Shown: positions 12,140 to 23,239 of the stretch, piece after piece | How the letters are laid out: the number at the start of each line of letters is the position of its first letter | How positions within the stretch are numbered: position 1 is the first letter of the stretch | NCBI GenBank assembly: GCA_023213395.1 | Contig: CM041465.1 | Span: forward strand, 120,783,741-120,847,740 | Source: Cycas panzhihuaensis | Lineage: Eukaryota; Cycadophyta | Length of the DNA stretch: 64,000 nt | Reading direction: 5' to 3' | Program-made: the position numbers and the translations under genes | Notes under the pieces: generated by a model | The model's input: the letters and a program-made list of their open reading frames with translations, nothing else | Told to the model about the DNA's origin: nothing | Databases searched by the model: none

Positions 12140-12413
12140 AATACTAAGGGCTATTAAGGATATTAGAGTTGACCCAAGAGTTCCAATGGTAGTTTTTAGA
12201 ACAACTTTATGTAAAATGATTGTGGACGGAGGATTAGGAATAAACATGCTAATAGAATCCTCTCAGATAGCCTTGAGAAGGCCCAATGTGGTTGCCCCTG
12301 ATTATTTTATTAAATTGGCTAATCAACTTCAGGTAAGGCCCATGGGCACATTGTTTAATGTTCTAGTAACAGTCATAGATGTCACAATATTATTAGATTT
12401 TGCAGTGGTATGA
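12140..12413 (+). pseudogene. pol: Gypsy-B aspartic protease
   Basis: Within a 150-codon open stretch, TTLCKMIVDGGLGINML carries the retropepsin motif; the usual D-G-G-S-G reads DGGLG, so the Ser/Thr after the glycines is replaced by Leu. A downstream hydrophobic segment (GTLFNVLVTVIDVTILLDF) matches the second half of the fold. It processes Gag-Pol. It lies between gag and reverse transcriptase, as expected for Ty3/gypsy. Confidence 0.8.
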
Positions 12414-13689
12414 ATGCAAGAGCAAAGGAAGACTTATCCAACCCTATTGGGGAGGTATTGCCTTTTAACCACAGAAGCTATTCAAGATTGGGGTAAACAT
12501 ACATTCACGTTATCAATAGGAAAAAAAGACAATGACCTTTCCCTTGTGCTCAGACAGACCACAAATAGAAAAATCGAAGATGAAGAAAAAGCATCATCTA
12601 CAATGGCCATAACAGAATTAATAGTCAGCCCCTATTCAAAAATCACATTCCAAATACAACCAGTTTTGCTGAATAGCTCTTCGTCCTCTTATATGCTAAA
12701 CTAGCTTCATAATGCCTGAAAAGAAAAATAATCACCTTCTTGTTATCATTTAGAATTATGTATAGATTCTTTAATCGATGAAGGAAAGTAAGAGGCACAG
12801 CCAGAATTGTCGTAAATATAATGAATTGCACAAGGAAATTTGGTTTGTGCTGAAATAATTTCTGAATTTCCTAAATATGATGGTTGTTCACATGAAGCAC
12901 AAAAATATTTGGAAAAATGTGTTGCTATAATGGAAAATAAATTGCAACAACAATTTTGTTATCTTTTGTTTTTATGTTTCTTGGTAGCTTAAACAAGGTT
13001 GTGGTATGTTGCATATGAATTTGATTCTTGGGAAGAGACGAGTAGAATTTTTTTAAATAAATTCTAATTTTGCATTAATTACCTTCATTTTGGAATGGAG
13101 ATGATCCTTATGTATATGTATAGAATTGTGTTCAATCATGGACAACTAATGAAATCCCAAAAAATGAATGGGCACAATGATAGGGGTCAATGTTTAAAGG
13201 AATCTCTGTAGTCTGTTATAATCATTGTAAGAAAGTAAAGTTAGTAGACTAGGACATAATGTTCCAAAATTTTTACTAAACTTTTGCATACCACAATAAA
13301 GATAACCAAATTAAAGAAATTCTGCAAATTTTTAAAGAAAAAAACGGTGGAAGAATAAAAGAATTGCTTCCACATAAATAGAGAAGATGAAGAAGAGAAG
13401 TAAAGTTTTCCTCCGAGCTATTCTATAATAGAATATAGGAAATGCATCATAAATGATACTCCAGCATATAAGATGAGTCCAAGTGGCAAAACAGTAGAAG
13501 GGGGAAAGCTTAAATTGTAGGAAATTAATATTGGGACAAAGGAACAATCCCAAATCATCAATTTGGGAGATTATTGGGATGCAGAGATGGTACAATAAGC
13601 TACTTCATTATTTTTGGAATATAAAGATATTTTTGTATGGTCTTCCAAAGATTTAAAAGGCATTTCACCTGAATTAAGAGAACATAAGA

Positions 13690-14990
13690 TATAATTAATA
13701 GAAGGAACTAGATGGCTAAGGTAACAACCATACCGTATGAATCTAAAGTACAAAGAAAAAGTTAAAGTTGAACTTGACAAATTGTTTGAAACAAATTATA
13801 TTTTTGAGGTAGACAATAGTGAATGGATGAGCTCAATTGTAGTTGTTCCGAAAAAGAATGGGAAACTTAGAGTTTGTGTGGATTACTAAGCTCTAAACAA
13901 TGTAATAAAAAAAACTCATTCTCAATTCCATTCATTAAGAATATTTTGGTAAAAATTGCAAGACATAGTTTATTCCTTCACAAATGGATTTAACAAATAT
14001 AATCAAGTGCAGATTACGACTAAAAATCAATTAAAGGCAACCTTTGTTATAGAATATGATACATATGCATTTAGAGTTATGTCATTCGGACTAACCAATC
14101 CTCTAGCCACATTTCAGAAAGTGATTCTCAGGATTTTTAATAAAATTGTTGGGAAATCAATTGAGGTATTTTTAGATGATTGAATGTTATTCACTTTGTT
14201 AAAAAATCATTTTGGTTGTATTTGATGCTTGAAACCTACAGAAAGAGCAAATTGTATTTGAATCCTGCAAAATATACATTTATAATTCTCTTTGGGACCT
14301 TGTTGGGTTATGTGGTGTTGCAAAATTGATTGCTTACGAACCCTAACAAAATAGTTGTAATCTTAAATTTTCCTATACTTAAAACATAGAAACAGGTCAA
14401 AGGATTATTAGGAATTATATGATACTATCAGAATTTTATAAAAATTATGCTCAGATAGCCAATCCCTTGGAAGCCTTGCTAAAAAAGAAAGCTGGGTGGC
14501 AATGGAAATTACAACAACTTGCACTTGAACTTCTAAAGAAGAAGATCGACCAGGCACCAATATTGTGATTTCCTAATTCAGACAAACCATTCCATGTACA
14601 TGTAGATGCCTCTTTACTTGTTATTGGGTATGTATTAGCACAACTAGAAGACAATAAAGTAGATTTGTCGATATATTTTGTAAGTCACAAGTTAACAGAA
14701 GTAGAACGAAATTATTCGATAACTGAACGAGAAAGCTTGGGTATGATCTATACTCTTCAAAAATTTAGGCATTATTTACTAGCCATTCCTCCTCCTTTTT
14801 TTTTGTAGACCACCAGACCTTGCAGTACTTGGTTAATAAACCCATTTTACAGAGAAGAATCAGTCGATGGCTGATGTTATTTCAAGAATTCGACTTCAAT
14901 ATTATGGTAAAAAAATGAGATAAATACGTAAATTTAGACTTGTTATCAAGAAGTGCAGAAAGAGAACTGGCCATGGAAATCTAGGATGAT
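13690..14990 (+). pseudogene. pol: Gypsy-B reverse transcriptase and RNase H
   Basis: RT landmarks in order: VVVPKKNGKLRVCVDY (about 13843-13890), VMSFGLTNPLATFQK (about 14080-14122) and the catalytic box VFLDD (14169-14183, usually Y/F-x-D-D). RNase H follows with KPFHVHVDAS near 14585-14614 and a YSITERESLGMIYTLQKFRHYL stretch (shown here in shortened form: TERESLGMIYTLQKFRHYL). Frame changes and stops interrupt both domains. They would copy RNA to cDNA and remove the RNA strand. This is old decay, not a single lesion. Confidence 0.88.
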
Positions 14991-15189
14991 TTTTTAGATG
15001 TAGAATTATTCTCTTTTGAAGTAGTACCTAAATGGTATAGAGAAATTCTCCATTATTTGTCTATAGGACAAATCCCATTAAGTATGGAATGAGTAGAACA
15101 ACAAACTTTTATTCGAAAAACTTTTTCCTTTCAATTGATTTAAGGGATGCTATACAAATTAGGACCAAATTAGATGTTAAGGCGATGTA

Positions 15190-16300
15190 TAATGGAACAT
15201 GAGGTAGAAGTTGTCGTTAGAGAAGCCCATGAAGATGTTGCAACAAAGCATCAAGGTGTTAAACCCACAGCTAAAAAAAAATTACTAGATGGACTTTGGT
15301 AATCTACATTGTTTCAAGATGTAGTAAAGTAGATTCACAGTAGTGATATATGCCAACAAGTTGAGAAATCGACAAAGAATCATTTACTGCTTTTACGCCC
15401 CATTCTAGCCCACGTGCCATTTTAAAAATGGGGATTGGATTTTATTGGGCCCATTAGTCTGCTAGCTAGACTGACGAATACAAGATATGTTTTGGCGACT
15501 ACAGATTTCTTGACCAAATGGATGGAAGTGAAACCAATGAGAATGTGCGATACTCAAAGTACAATTTAATTTTTATATGAAATGATCATCATTCGATTTG
15601 GTTGTTCCTTAGAAATTATTTATGATCAAGGAAGCAATTTTTTGATCAAGACAATTAAATGTCTTACCAAGAAGTTTATTATTCAACATTTTAAATCTTC
15701 TCTGTATTATCCTCGAGCAAACGGATAAGTGGAGAGCACAAATAATATTTTAAAATTAGCATTGTCCAAAATCTGCAATGAAGGAAGAACAGACTGAGCA
15801 TAGTGACTTCATTTGGTGTTATGGGCAGATAGAATAATGGTAAAAAGACCACAAACAACCACCGTTCCAGTTAATCTATGGACTAGAAGTAGTACTTCCT
15901 CTTGAATTACAAATGAAAAGCTTGAGGGTGGCTTACAGTTGAGACTACTAGAAGAAAATTCAAGGGAACACGAGTCATTGAATTAATGAGAATGGACATT
16001 AAAAGAGCCAAGGGTTTATGGGAACTGAAAATAGAGAAATTGAGACATAAAGCATGGTATGATCGATATCTCAATGTACCTCAGTTCCAAGAAAAAGATC
16101 TTGTACTTTTGTATGATAGTAAATTTCGTATAAAGCCTGAAAAATTGAAGTTATGATGGCTTGGTCCATATAAGGTAAATTGTATTAAGCCTAATGGAAT
16201 AATACAACTCTAACAACTTAATGGAACGTTGATAAAAAAAACAATCAATGGAAGTCAACTGAAATGGCACATAATAAGTTTAAAAACAATGGGGGAGATG
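15190..16300 (+). pseudogene. pol: Gypsy-B integrase
   Basis: The zinc-binding region shows H-x-H spacing in EAHEDVATKHQG and a Cys in SSDICQQ. The core has KWGLDFIGPI, TTDFLTKWMEVKPM, IYDQGSNFL (second Asp) and YYPRANG followed by a stop then VEST (Glu of the D,D-35-E set). A C-terminal PEKLKL-type segment follows near 16140. At least ten stops are present. The domain follows RNase H, confirming Ty3/gypsy order. Confidence 0.88.
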
Positions 16301-16379
16301 GGGAAACCATATGAGCAAATATTCCTCAATCATTTCAAATATGGAGACTTTAAGATGAGACTAATGGAAGAAGATTACA

Positions 16380-17290
16380 ACCTAAGATAAAGAAGGTTGT
16401 AACTGAATTCATGAAGCAGTTGTAATTTGGGACGTGGAAGGTTGCAACCAGGTTCGTAAAATAGCTACAACCTATGACGTAGAAGGTTGCAACCTAAAAT
16501 ACAAAAGGTTGCAACTAAATTCATGAATTAGTTACAACCCAAGACGTGAAAAGTTACAACTAGGTTTGTAAAATGGTTACAACCTAGGATGCAAAAGGTT
16601 ATAACCAGGATCATGAAGTAGCTGCAACCAGGTTTATAAAGTGGTTGCAACCTGGGATGGTGAAGGTTGTAACTAGGTTTGTAAAACAGTTGCAACCAAG
16701 GTTGTAAAAGGTTGCAACCCGAAACGTAGAAGGTTGCAACCAGGACCATGAAGCAGTTACAATCAAGGTTGTAAAGAAGTTGCAGCCTCGGACATGGAAA
16801 GCTATAACCAAGATCATGAAACAATTGCCACTAAGGTCGTAGAAGGTTGCAACTAGGCTTGTAAAGCGGTTACAACTCGAGACATAGATTTACAAGAAAG
16901 TTACGATTCGAGGCACAGAAGGTTGCAACCGGGTTCATAAAGCTATTGCAATTAAGGATGTAGAAGGATGCAACTAAAGTTGGGAACAATTACAACATGA
17001 GATGTAAAAATTACAACCAAGTTTAGCAAGCAATTACAACTAGGAATGCAAAAGGATGCAACCAAGGATTAGGAATGGTTGCAACCTAGGGCATAATAGG
17101 TTACAACAGAAAATGACAAGTAACTACAATCAAAGATGCAGAAGTGATAATCAAATTGGAAAAGTGGCTGCAACCAAGGATGCAAGAGGTGCAACTATGC
17201 ATATGGGAAGGGTGCAACCTAGGAAGGAAGTGGATGGTAACCTGAAGTAAGATTACAACCAAAGAATGAAAAGTGGATGTAAATCACCAT
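16380..17290 (+). repeat. 45-bp tandem repeat block in Gypsy-B
   Basis: About 20 diverged copies of a 45-bp unit, each made of two related 22-23-bp half units centred on the palindrome GGTTGCAACC (variants GGTTACAACC, AGCTGCAACC, GGTTGCAACT). A typical half unit is GGTTGCAACC followed by 12-13 bases such as AGGTTCGTAAAAT or TATGACGTAGAA. Because 45 is a multiple of three, long random frames open through it on the minus strand. Copies decay toward the right end (17.1-17.3 kb). Similar motifs occur in the LTRs. Confidence 0.85.
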
Positions 17291-17668
17291 GTCAGGAATA
17301 AATGGTTGATAAGAGTTGCAATTGGTTATGATTGAAAAGATCAATAAGAAAAGTAGTTAATACTAATGGCAACTAGTGTGGTAGAAGCTTTTAACAATCA
17401 CATCGGCAAGATTTGCATGTGAATCGAGACGATTTGAGAGTAATGATAATAATGACAAACAACATCGGGAGTAGTGGGGGTAGCGACAAGTGGTTGACAT
17501 GCACGGCAAATGGTAATCACGAGATGATTTGGTTGCCATTCAGTTATTGTAACAGATACTTGAAATGATGGTGGTTTTGTAAGGTAGACAGAACACAAGA
17601 CAGTGAGAATTGTAGTAGGAATACAAGTCAAAGAACAAAGGATTTGGGAATTCATAGCAAAAATCAAA

Positions 17669-19388
17669 CATGAAGAACATCCTCGATATTCACATTAATA
17701 TTCAAGAGACAGATGACGACCTAATCAGAAATGAATAGAGCAATATGCTAGATAATGACAGTAAAAAAATAAATTTGACAAAGATAGGATTCGTCCACTA
17801 TGTGGCAATAGGATTCTTTCTGGTAACACATGATTTTTTATCATCCATGATTGGTTTTATAATATGCTAGCCTAATTTGTTGGATATCTCTGCAAATGCC
17901 ATTACGCAGATCTTGGGTTTACTTGATTCAGGTGAAGAAGTACCCAAGGATAAAAGAATTTCTCGAGAACAAGCAGCGAAATAACTAGGCGCTCAGGTAT
18001 CAGATATTTCCACGTATAGAATACAAATAGTAGGGATAACAAATGAAAACAAGCATTGGGTGGCTCATTTTCTCTTCACCTGAGTTGTTTTGAGCCAAAA
18101 GAACCTATATGTGCCTACAAAGATGAGATCGATGCTTCTGAGAGTGGCACAAGGAGACAGGTAAGTTGTCAAAAAAATTAAACAGTATTAAGGCTAGTAC
18201 ACAATCCAAGGTATTTTACCATCAGACCTTATTCTAAGGACTATTGCATTCACAATGTCTGGAACTAAGTCTACCTCAAGAAGAACAGGGATAATCTATC
18301 CTAATAGGTTGGATAAACTATTTCAGATAATAAGGAAAGGTCTAGTGAAGCCAAACTCAGGAAAGAAGGATTGGTTTCTATAGAAAAGTCAAATAAACAA
18401 CCCCCAATTGTTACTACAAGAGGTGAATCAAAATGAAGGGCAACGAGAAGAGGTGACCTTGTTAGCCAAAGAAGAAGCACAACAAAAATAGAAAGAGATT
18501 GTTGAATAAACTAAAACAAGGGGTAAAAATAAAAGAGAGAAAATTAGAAGGGGTAAGTAAAAGGTAGGAGACATAGGGATGACAATCAAGCAAAAAATCT
18601 TGGAGAAGGAACTCCAGCGAGCTAAATAGTCAGACAAACCCACAATTACAAAGGAGGAAAGGAGGAAGAGAAGGAAACTTGAGACAGAGAAGACAAAGTA
18701 GCAAATAATTAGAATTTTAAACAAGCTGCTAGTCAAGGTAGATTTTGATTTTAGCTAAGAAGAATTCATGGAAGATGGAATTGATCCAATGGAGTGCCAA
18801 CCACATAATGTGGCACATCAAAAAATTTCATTCCTGGCTAAAGTAATTTAACAGCTGGTGAGTGAATTAGAAGCTCATAATAAATGAACACCCCCAGATT
18901 TATAGCGGATTCAAAAAGTAGAAGATTAGTTGGCAGCCTATGAAGCAAAATTGGAGTTTCTAATTAAGTTCATCATGTATCAGGTAGCAGATACATCTAG
19001 GGTGGAACATTTGGTAAGGGTTTTTGGAGCAATGTTCATCAAATAAATCCCACATGGACTGAAGAAAGTAATACACAAGTTGGGTGGATGGATTCTACAA
19101 ATACAAAAGGATGTTGAAAATGCAAATCATTTTTTGTCGATGATTTCTTCCTTGCAAAGAGATTTAGTCTCGATGGAGATAAAAAACAGTGAATTGGAGG
19201 AAGAAATTGAGCAACCGCATTTAAGAGAAAAATTGACAATGGTTCAGTTATAGGCATTACATGATGTCAAGATCCTTTATGGCCACTGCAAAAAGTAGAG
19301 AATTAATCCACCCTGCACGATATATTGGCCAGACTTTCAGAAAATCCATCAAGCTATGGCAAAGATCAGGGAAAAGCGTAGGGGTTAG
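17669..19388 (+). pseudogene. Gypsy-B additional ORF downstream of integrase
   Basis: From ATG 17669 to TAG 19386-19388 a single frame of about 570 codons can be followed without any frameshift despite about 20 stop codons. Recognisable coherent stretches include ANAITQILGLLDSGEEVPKD, GITNENKHWVAHFLF, GTKSTSRRTGIIYPNRLDKL, a Lys/Glu-rich central part and a coiled-coil-like C-terminal third (SLQRDLVSMEIKNSELEEEI). A hydrophobic stretch (VHYVAIGFFLV) lies near residue 45. I do not recognise a known domain and do not see a clear envelope signature. Many stops are one C-to-T or G-to-A step from CAG, CAA, CGA or TGG. Confidence 0.65.
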
Positions 19389-19502
19389 ATTTTTTTTTTT
19401 TTTTGGGCACGCTGGGGGGGGGAGGAGGAGTAGATTGTAAAATTGTAAATTTTTTTTGCTATTTACAAATGAGGGCACTCATAAGCATGGTAACAAGGGA
19501 GA
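19389..19502 (+). other. Gypsy-B 3' untranslated end and polypurine tract
   Basis: A T run (about 19390-19404), a G-rich run (about 19414-19430) and finally AAGGGAGA (19495-19502) directly abutting the 3' LTR. The last is the plus-strand primer (polypurine tract) by position and composition. Confidence 0.7.
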
Positions 19503-19961
19503 TGTATGCTGAGAAATTATAGTGGTCGATAGAAGTTAGTTGCAACTAGGTGACTGTAACAAAAAAGGAAGTGATCACATTGAAAAGCAGTCAGTGATTA
19601 AAAGTCAGTATTTTAGGTGGAAGCGATTGCAACCAACCATAGAATTGCAAATACTTCCAAGATGTGGAAAAGGAATAAATATAGAAAATTTTTGAAAAGT
19701 ACCACACACCTGTGTATTGTAACATAACTTGTTGTATATTGTGTCTGCAAATGGCTCTGTGTACTACTCTGGGTTGGCATTGGGTTGTGAAAGAACTAGA
19801 TGCAACCCATTATTAATAGAATGATTATGGTTTTTTCCCTCCATTAGTGAACATTTGTACGTTTTGGAGTAAGTGTATGGTAGAGTTGATTGATACTTGT
19901 GGCTATTTTGTGCCTACTTATTAGTGTCTGTATAATAGTATGTATTAAGTAGAAGCACACA
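19503..19961 (+). repeat. Gypsy-B 3' LTR
   Basis: Starts TGTATGCTGAGAAATTATAG and ends GTAGAAGCACACA (here AGTAGAAGCACACA), 459 bp, colinear with the 5' LTR over its whole length apart from small gaps. Followed at once by AGGAG, the target duplication. Confidence 0.9.
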
Positions 19962-19966
19962 AGGAG

Positions 19967-22015
19967 CTAGTGAAAATTGTAGAAGTAACAAAGAAAAATA
20001 TAAGTTATAGACCTTTAATGATGGAAAAATCAAAGTGAGCAAATTGCAAGGATGCAAAAGCCAAAGGGTTTAGTTGTGCTGAAAATGTGTTATGACCTCA
20101 TTCAATAACAATCATGGTCCTCCAATGCCACCAAGAAAAATGCAAGGAACGAACATTGAAAAAAAGAAATCAATGAATAAGACACTATGGAAAAGATGAG
20201 ACTTGGAAGTTATGATGGAAAATAAGAGGGCAACAAGTAAATGAAATATAAGAACATATCCCAAAAGGCTTTATAGGAAAAATAGTGTACATAAGAGAGA
20301 GACAAAGGAATGGGAAAAGCTAATGGTTGATCATTGGAAATAAGTGTAGCTATATTAGAAAACCTCTTGGGTACTTATGAGGATAAAAGTAGTGAAGTCG
20401 CATAAGAAAAGGTGCACTAGAAGAGAAATTGGTAACTACTAATCATAATAGGATTACAATAAACCCAAAAAATTGTGTAGCTATAGACAATGCATTCTCA
20501 CATATGAAATGCAATGAAATTAGGGATTGGGAAGGTTATTTACTATTATTTCAAAACTAGATTGAGTGAAAAAGATATAGGACAAATAAAAACTAAAGTA
20601 AATCTTCATTGTAATTTATCACAATGGCTTTGATTGGGCTTCAATATATGACAGTTATTACACTAAGTTGGCATGAGTTACATAACCCATAAACTAATTT
20701 CAAAAGCTAAGAGACTTAACAACTATTTATTAGGCATTATAAAATGTAAATAGACAGGAGAAGAGTGTAGTGGCCTTGCCACTCGTGCAATGGTACAGGA
20801 CCTTGTCCCTAGTAGACAAATCTCCAAAGAGATAACCCCAAGGAAGACAATAAAACACATTGATGATCTATCTTATCTAACACCTAGCATATTCATACTT
20901 ATATTGATGTTGACTTAATACTAATTGTTATTATGATGTGGATCACAACATGTTGTCCCTTCTTAAAAGCCTTGTCCTTAAAGCTTTACTATTTATGGGC
21001 CATTCATACCATTCATTCTTAAGAGCTTTGTCCTCAAAGCTTGGTTGTTTTTGGGCTATGCATCCCACATCTTGTCTTAATCGTTAGTGTTACTTTAGGT
21101 GGACATAGACAGTTGTTAAAGGGTAATGTGCCTATGGGAGAGTTATTTGTTAGGCATTGTTTCAAGTTGAGCCAATGATTGTTTTGATTTTGATCATCAT
21201 ACCTAGTGAGTTGGTTAATTGATGTATGATGTTTAAGCATCTCTTGGACAATTTGATGTTGATTTTAACGGGTTTATGGCACTATGTTGAATTGTCAATT
21301 ATCCTATGTGTTTTGGGGTCTATTTTTGTGCATTGGTTTAAGAGAGTGTTAATATGTAATAAATTCAATATGTTGGTGATTTGTTCTAATGTAGGAACAT
21401 TCTAATCCATTTTAAAGTATATTAGGTCCTATTCTAGTTAAATATGATAAATGTTTCTACATTCTTGCCACTATAAATACTTAGGGTTTGTAATTATTGT
21501 ACTCTTAAGATTAGATCTATGCCTCATAGGGGAAAAGAGAGGAAATTTAATGTAGTGATCACACACAAAAGAGGTTGATTTACTTCTTGTGAATAAAATA
21601 GAAACTTATATGTGACGGGAGTCCAACAATCACTGCTACTAGGATCTTACAAAGGGAATTCTCATATAACCATGGATAAATCAAGAGAAACAACTATTAC
21701 AATACATAAGAAAAATAAAGTTCTACTCTACCTCTCTAACTTTCTTCTCTTTCACCCCATTCTACCTAACACTCTATCTTTCTAGCCCCCCTTATGTGAG
21801 TCTATCTCCATGTGTATCTACATGCATGCTTGCCTTGTGTCTATCTATTGACATTTATGCTCTGCCAACAACTATGTGCAAGCTCTTTTTATGTGTCTTT
21901 TCTCTGTGATTATTATGCTTGGTTATACTTCACTAGAGATAATTTGTAGTTATGATGAAATGGGTGGGATATATCTATGTGTGGATATCACATTAAAAAT
22001 CATTGGGAATTGAAT
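19967..22015. other. Mostly unrecognised DNA with gypsy tail remnants
   Basis: No intact domain. On the minus strand, SFEDKALKNEW-like reading at about 21015-21050, and a related copy at about 20960-20990, resemble the extreme C terminus of gypsy polyproteins just before the polypurine tract. A possible 3' LTR at 20766-20949 (TGTAGTGG...CACAACA) would then belong to that remnant, but no partner LTR was found. The rest (21060-22015) shows nothing identifiable. Confidence 0.35.
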
Positions 22016-22359
22016 TGTTATGCACAGAATGATAGCTCTTTCATAGTACTTAAAGAGTTATGCCATTATTCATGAAGGGCTATTTTTCAAGGCTTCATTC
22101 CTTACAACTTTGCAAGCTCTCAAACTGGCAACTTTGCAAATCACTTTGATACAAACAAACACCAGAAAGACCACATGAGCACATATACAAGAGTTTTAAA
22201 CCAAATGTTTGAGTTGATTAATTGATAAAAAGATGATAATTGCCTTTATAAATTTGTATTGATATTGGCCCAAACAAACACAACATTTACCCACCTAAAA
22301 ATTTAATTCAAAATCCTAATTCACTTAATTATCATTAATATTAATTCAAATCCATAACA
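22016..22359 (-). repeat. Gypsy-C 3' LTR
   Basis: Bounded by a 7-bp perfect terminal inverted repeat TGTTATG (22016) and CATAACA (ending 22359), 344 bp. The minus strand just upstream has the polypurine tract AAAAGGGAAAAC (22361-22372), which fixes it as the 3' LTR. The five outer bases are TGAAT; the matching duplication is outside the window or lost. Confidence 0.72.
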
Positions 22360-22360
22360 A

Positions 22361-23030
22361 GTTTTCCCTTTTAAGATGGTTCATTCTCAAAGCTTTAGGG
22401 TTGCAACTATGGAAATTGTTTAAGAATTGTTGATAATTTTCATATATCATCTTCTATCGACAACTACTTTTGTTTGGTGAGGTACTCTTGAATAGTATTA
22501 GTTTGTAATTGTTTATCCCTAAATTATAATATGGCTTTAGGAATGAAGATCAACTTCCTCTCTTCATCTAGAGGAGAATCTCAATGTGTACTAAAGTGAG
22601 TTCCTTCGTCTTCTTCTTCAGACATGAAATGTGGAAAACATTGTGTATGATAGGTTTGAGGAAGTTCTAAGGCAACCAACGTTGCTAATTTTTTATTTTA
22701 CCAAATAGGGCCTAGGGTATTTGGGTCTTAATTTTTCCCTTTGCATCCCTTATGGGGATGTATATTTGTATGATTTTAAGCAAACATAAACCCAATCTCC
22801 TTTAGCAAACTCCTATTTTATGTGATGCTTATTTGCTTCTTGTTTCATTATATACTAAGCTTTGGGAAAATACTCCTTCAAAATTTGAATGATGTCTTAA
22901 ATGTCTTATAAATAATTAAACATTGATGAGGCACATATATCTTTATGCACTCAATCTTTTAATCGTGTGGGGTCATAGTCATAAAGGGCTTTGAAAGATG
23001 ACATCTAGATGGTCATGTGAAATGTGAAGT
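22361..23030 (-). pseudogene. pol: Gypsy-C integrase C terminus and chromodomain-like tail
   Basis: Minus-strand reading in order: ALYDYDPTRLKD (expected after the integrase core), EFAKGDWVYVCLKSYK (the GDWVYLKLQPYRQ-type motif), LSYTMFSTFHV (IHNVFHVS-type), and a tail with an LTKQKLLSIEDDIW-like stretch, comparable to the chromodomain signature YLVKWKGLPEEEATWE. Chromodomains direct integration to heterochromatin. Frequent frame changes and stops are present. The right limit is the insertion of Copia-D. Confidence 0.75.
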
Positions 23031-23211
23031 TATTAGAAATAACAAACGACTAGAATCAAAAAGAATTTTTTATTAATAATTCACATGATATAATACATAT
23101 AAATAGTCATCATGTAGGTATCATACATCAATGGCAATGTGCCAATAAGTTGGTCAACAAACTATTTTGACATATGCACCAATTGTACATTGTCTCCTAA
23201 TACTCATAGTA
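23031..23211 (-). repeat. Copia-D 3' LTR
   Basis: Begins TATTAGAAATAAC on the plus strand and ends before CTCCCCCAT (23212-23220), which on the minus strand is the polypurine tract ATGGGGGAG. It is colinear with 39740-39923. About 181 bp, short for a copia LTR. The conserved TG/CA ends read TA here. Confidence 0.72.
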
Positions 23212-23239
23212 CTCCCCCATAATACACATATGGGGAGAC

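Larger units (their letters stand above)
9571..19961 (+). mobile_element. Gypsy-B, full-length Ty3/gypsy retrotransposon
   Basis: A complete LTR-to-LTR element of about 10.4 kb flanked by identical 5-bp target duplications AGGAG (9566-9570 and 19962-19966). Order: 5' LTR, primer site, gag, protease, reverse transcriptase, RNase H, integrase, then a 45-bp tandem repeat block, an extra ORF, polypurine tract and 3' LTR. Protease-RT-RH-INT order is that of Ty3/gypsy. The two LTRs are clearly related but visibly diverged and partly gapped, and every coding domain has stops, so the insertion is old and inactive. Confidence 0.93.

Noticed and set aside
16528-16824. Minus-strand frame of 98 codons with a 15-residue repeat
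   Set aside because: Generated by the 45-bp tandem repeat, a multiple of three. It is antisense to Gypsy-B and has no start context or homology.
16380-17290. Regular repeats that might suggest a CRISPR array
   Set aside because: Units are adjacent without unique spacers, diverge gradually, and lie in a plant gypsy element.
17669-19388. Envelope gene call for the third ORF of Gypsy-B
   Set aside because: A hydrophobic segment exists near the N terminus but no signal peptide, cleavage site or C-terminal membrane anchor is evident.
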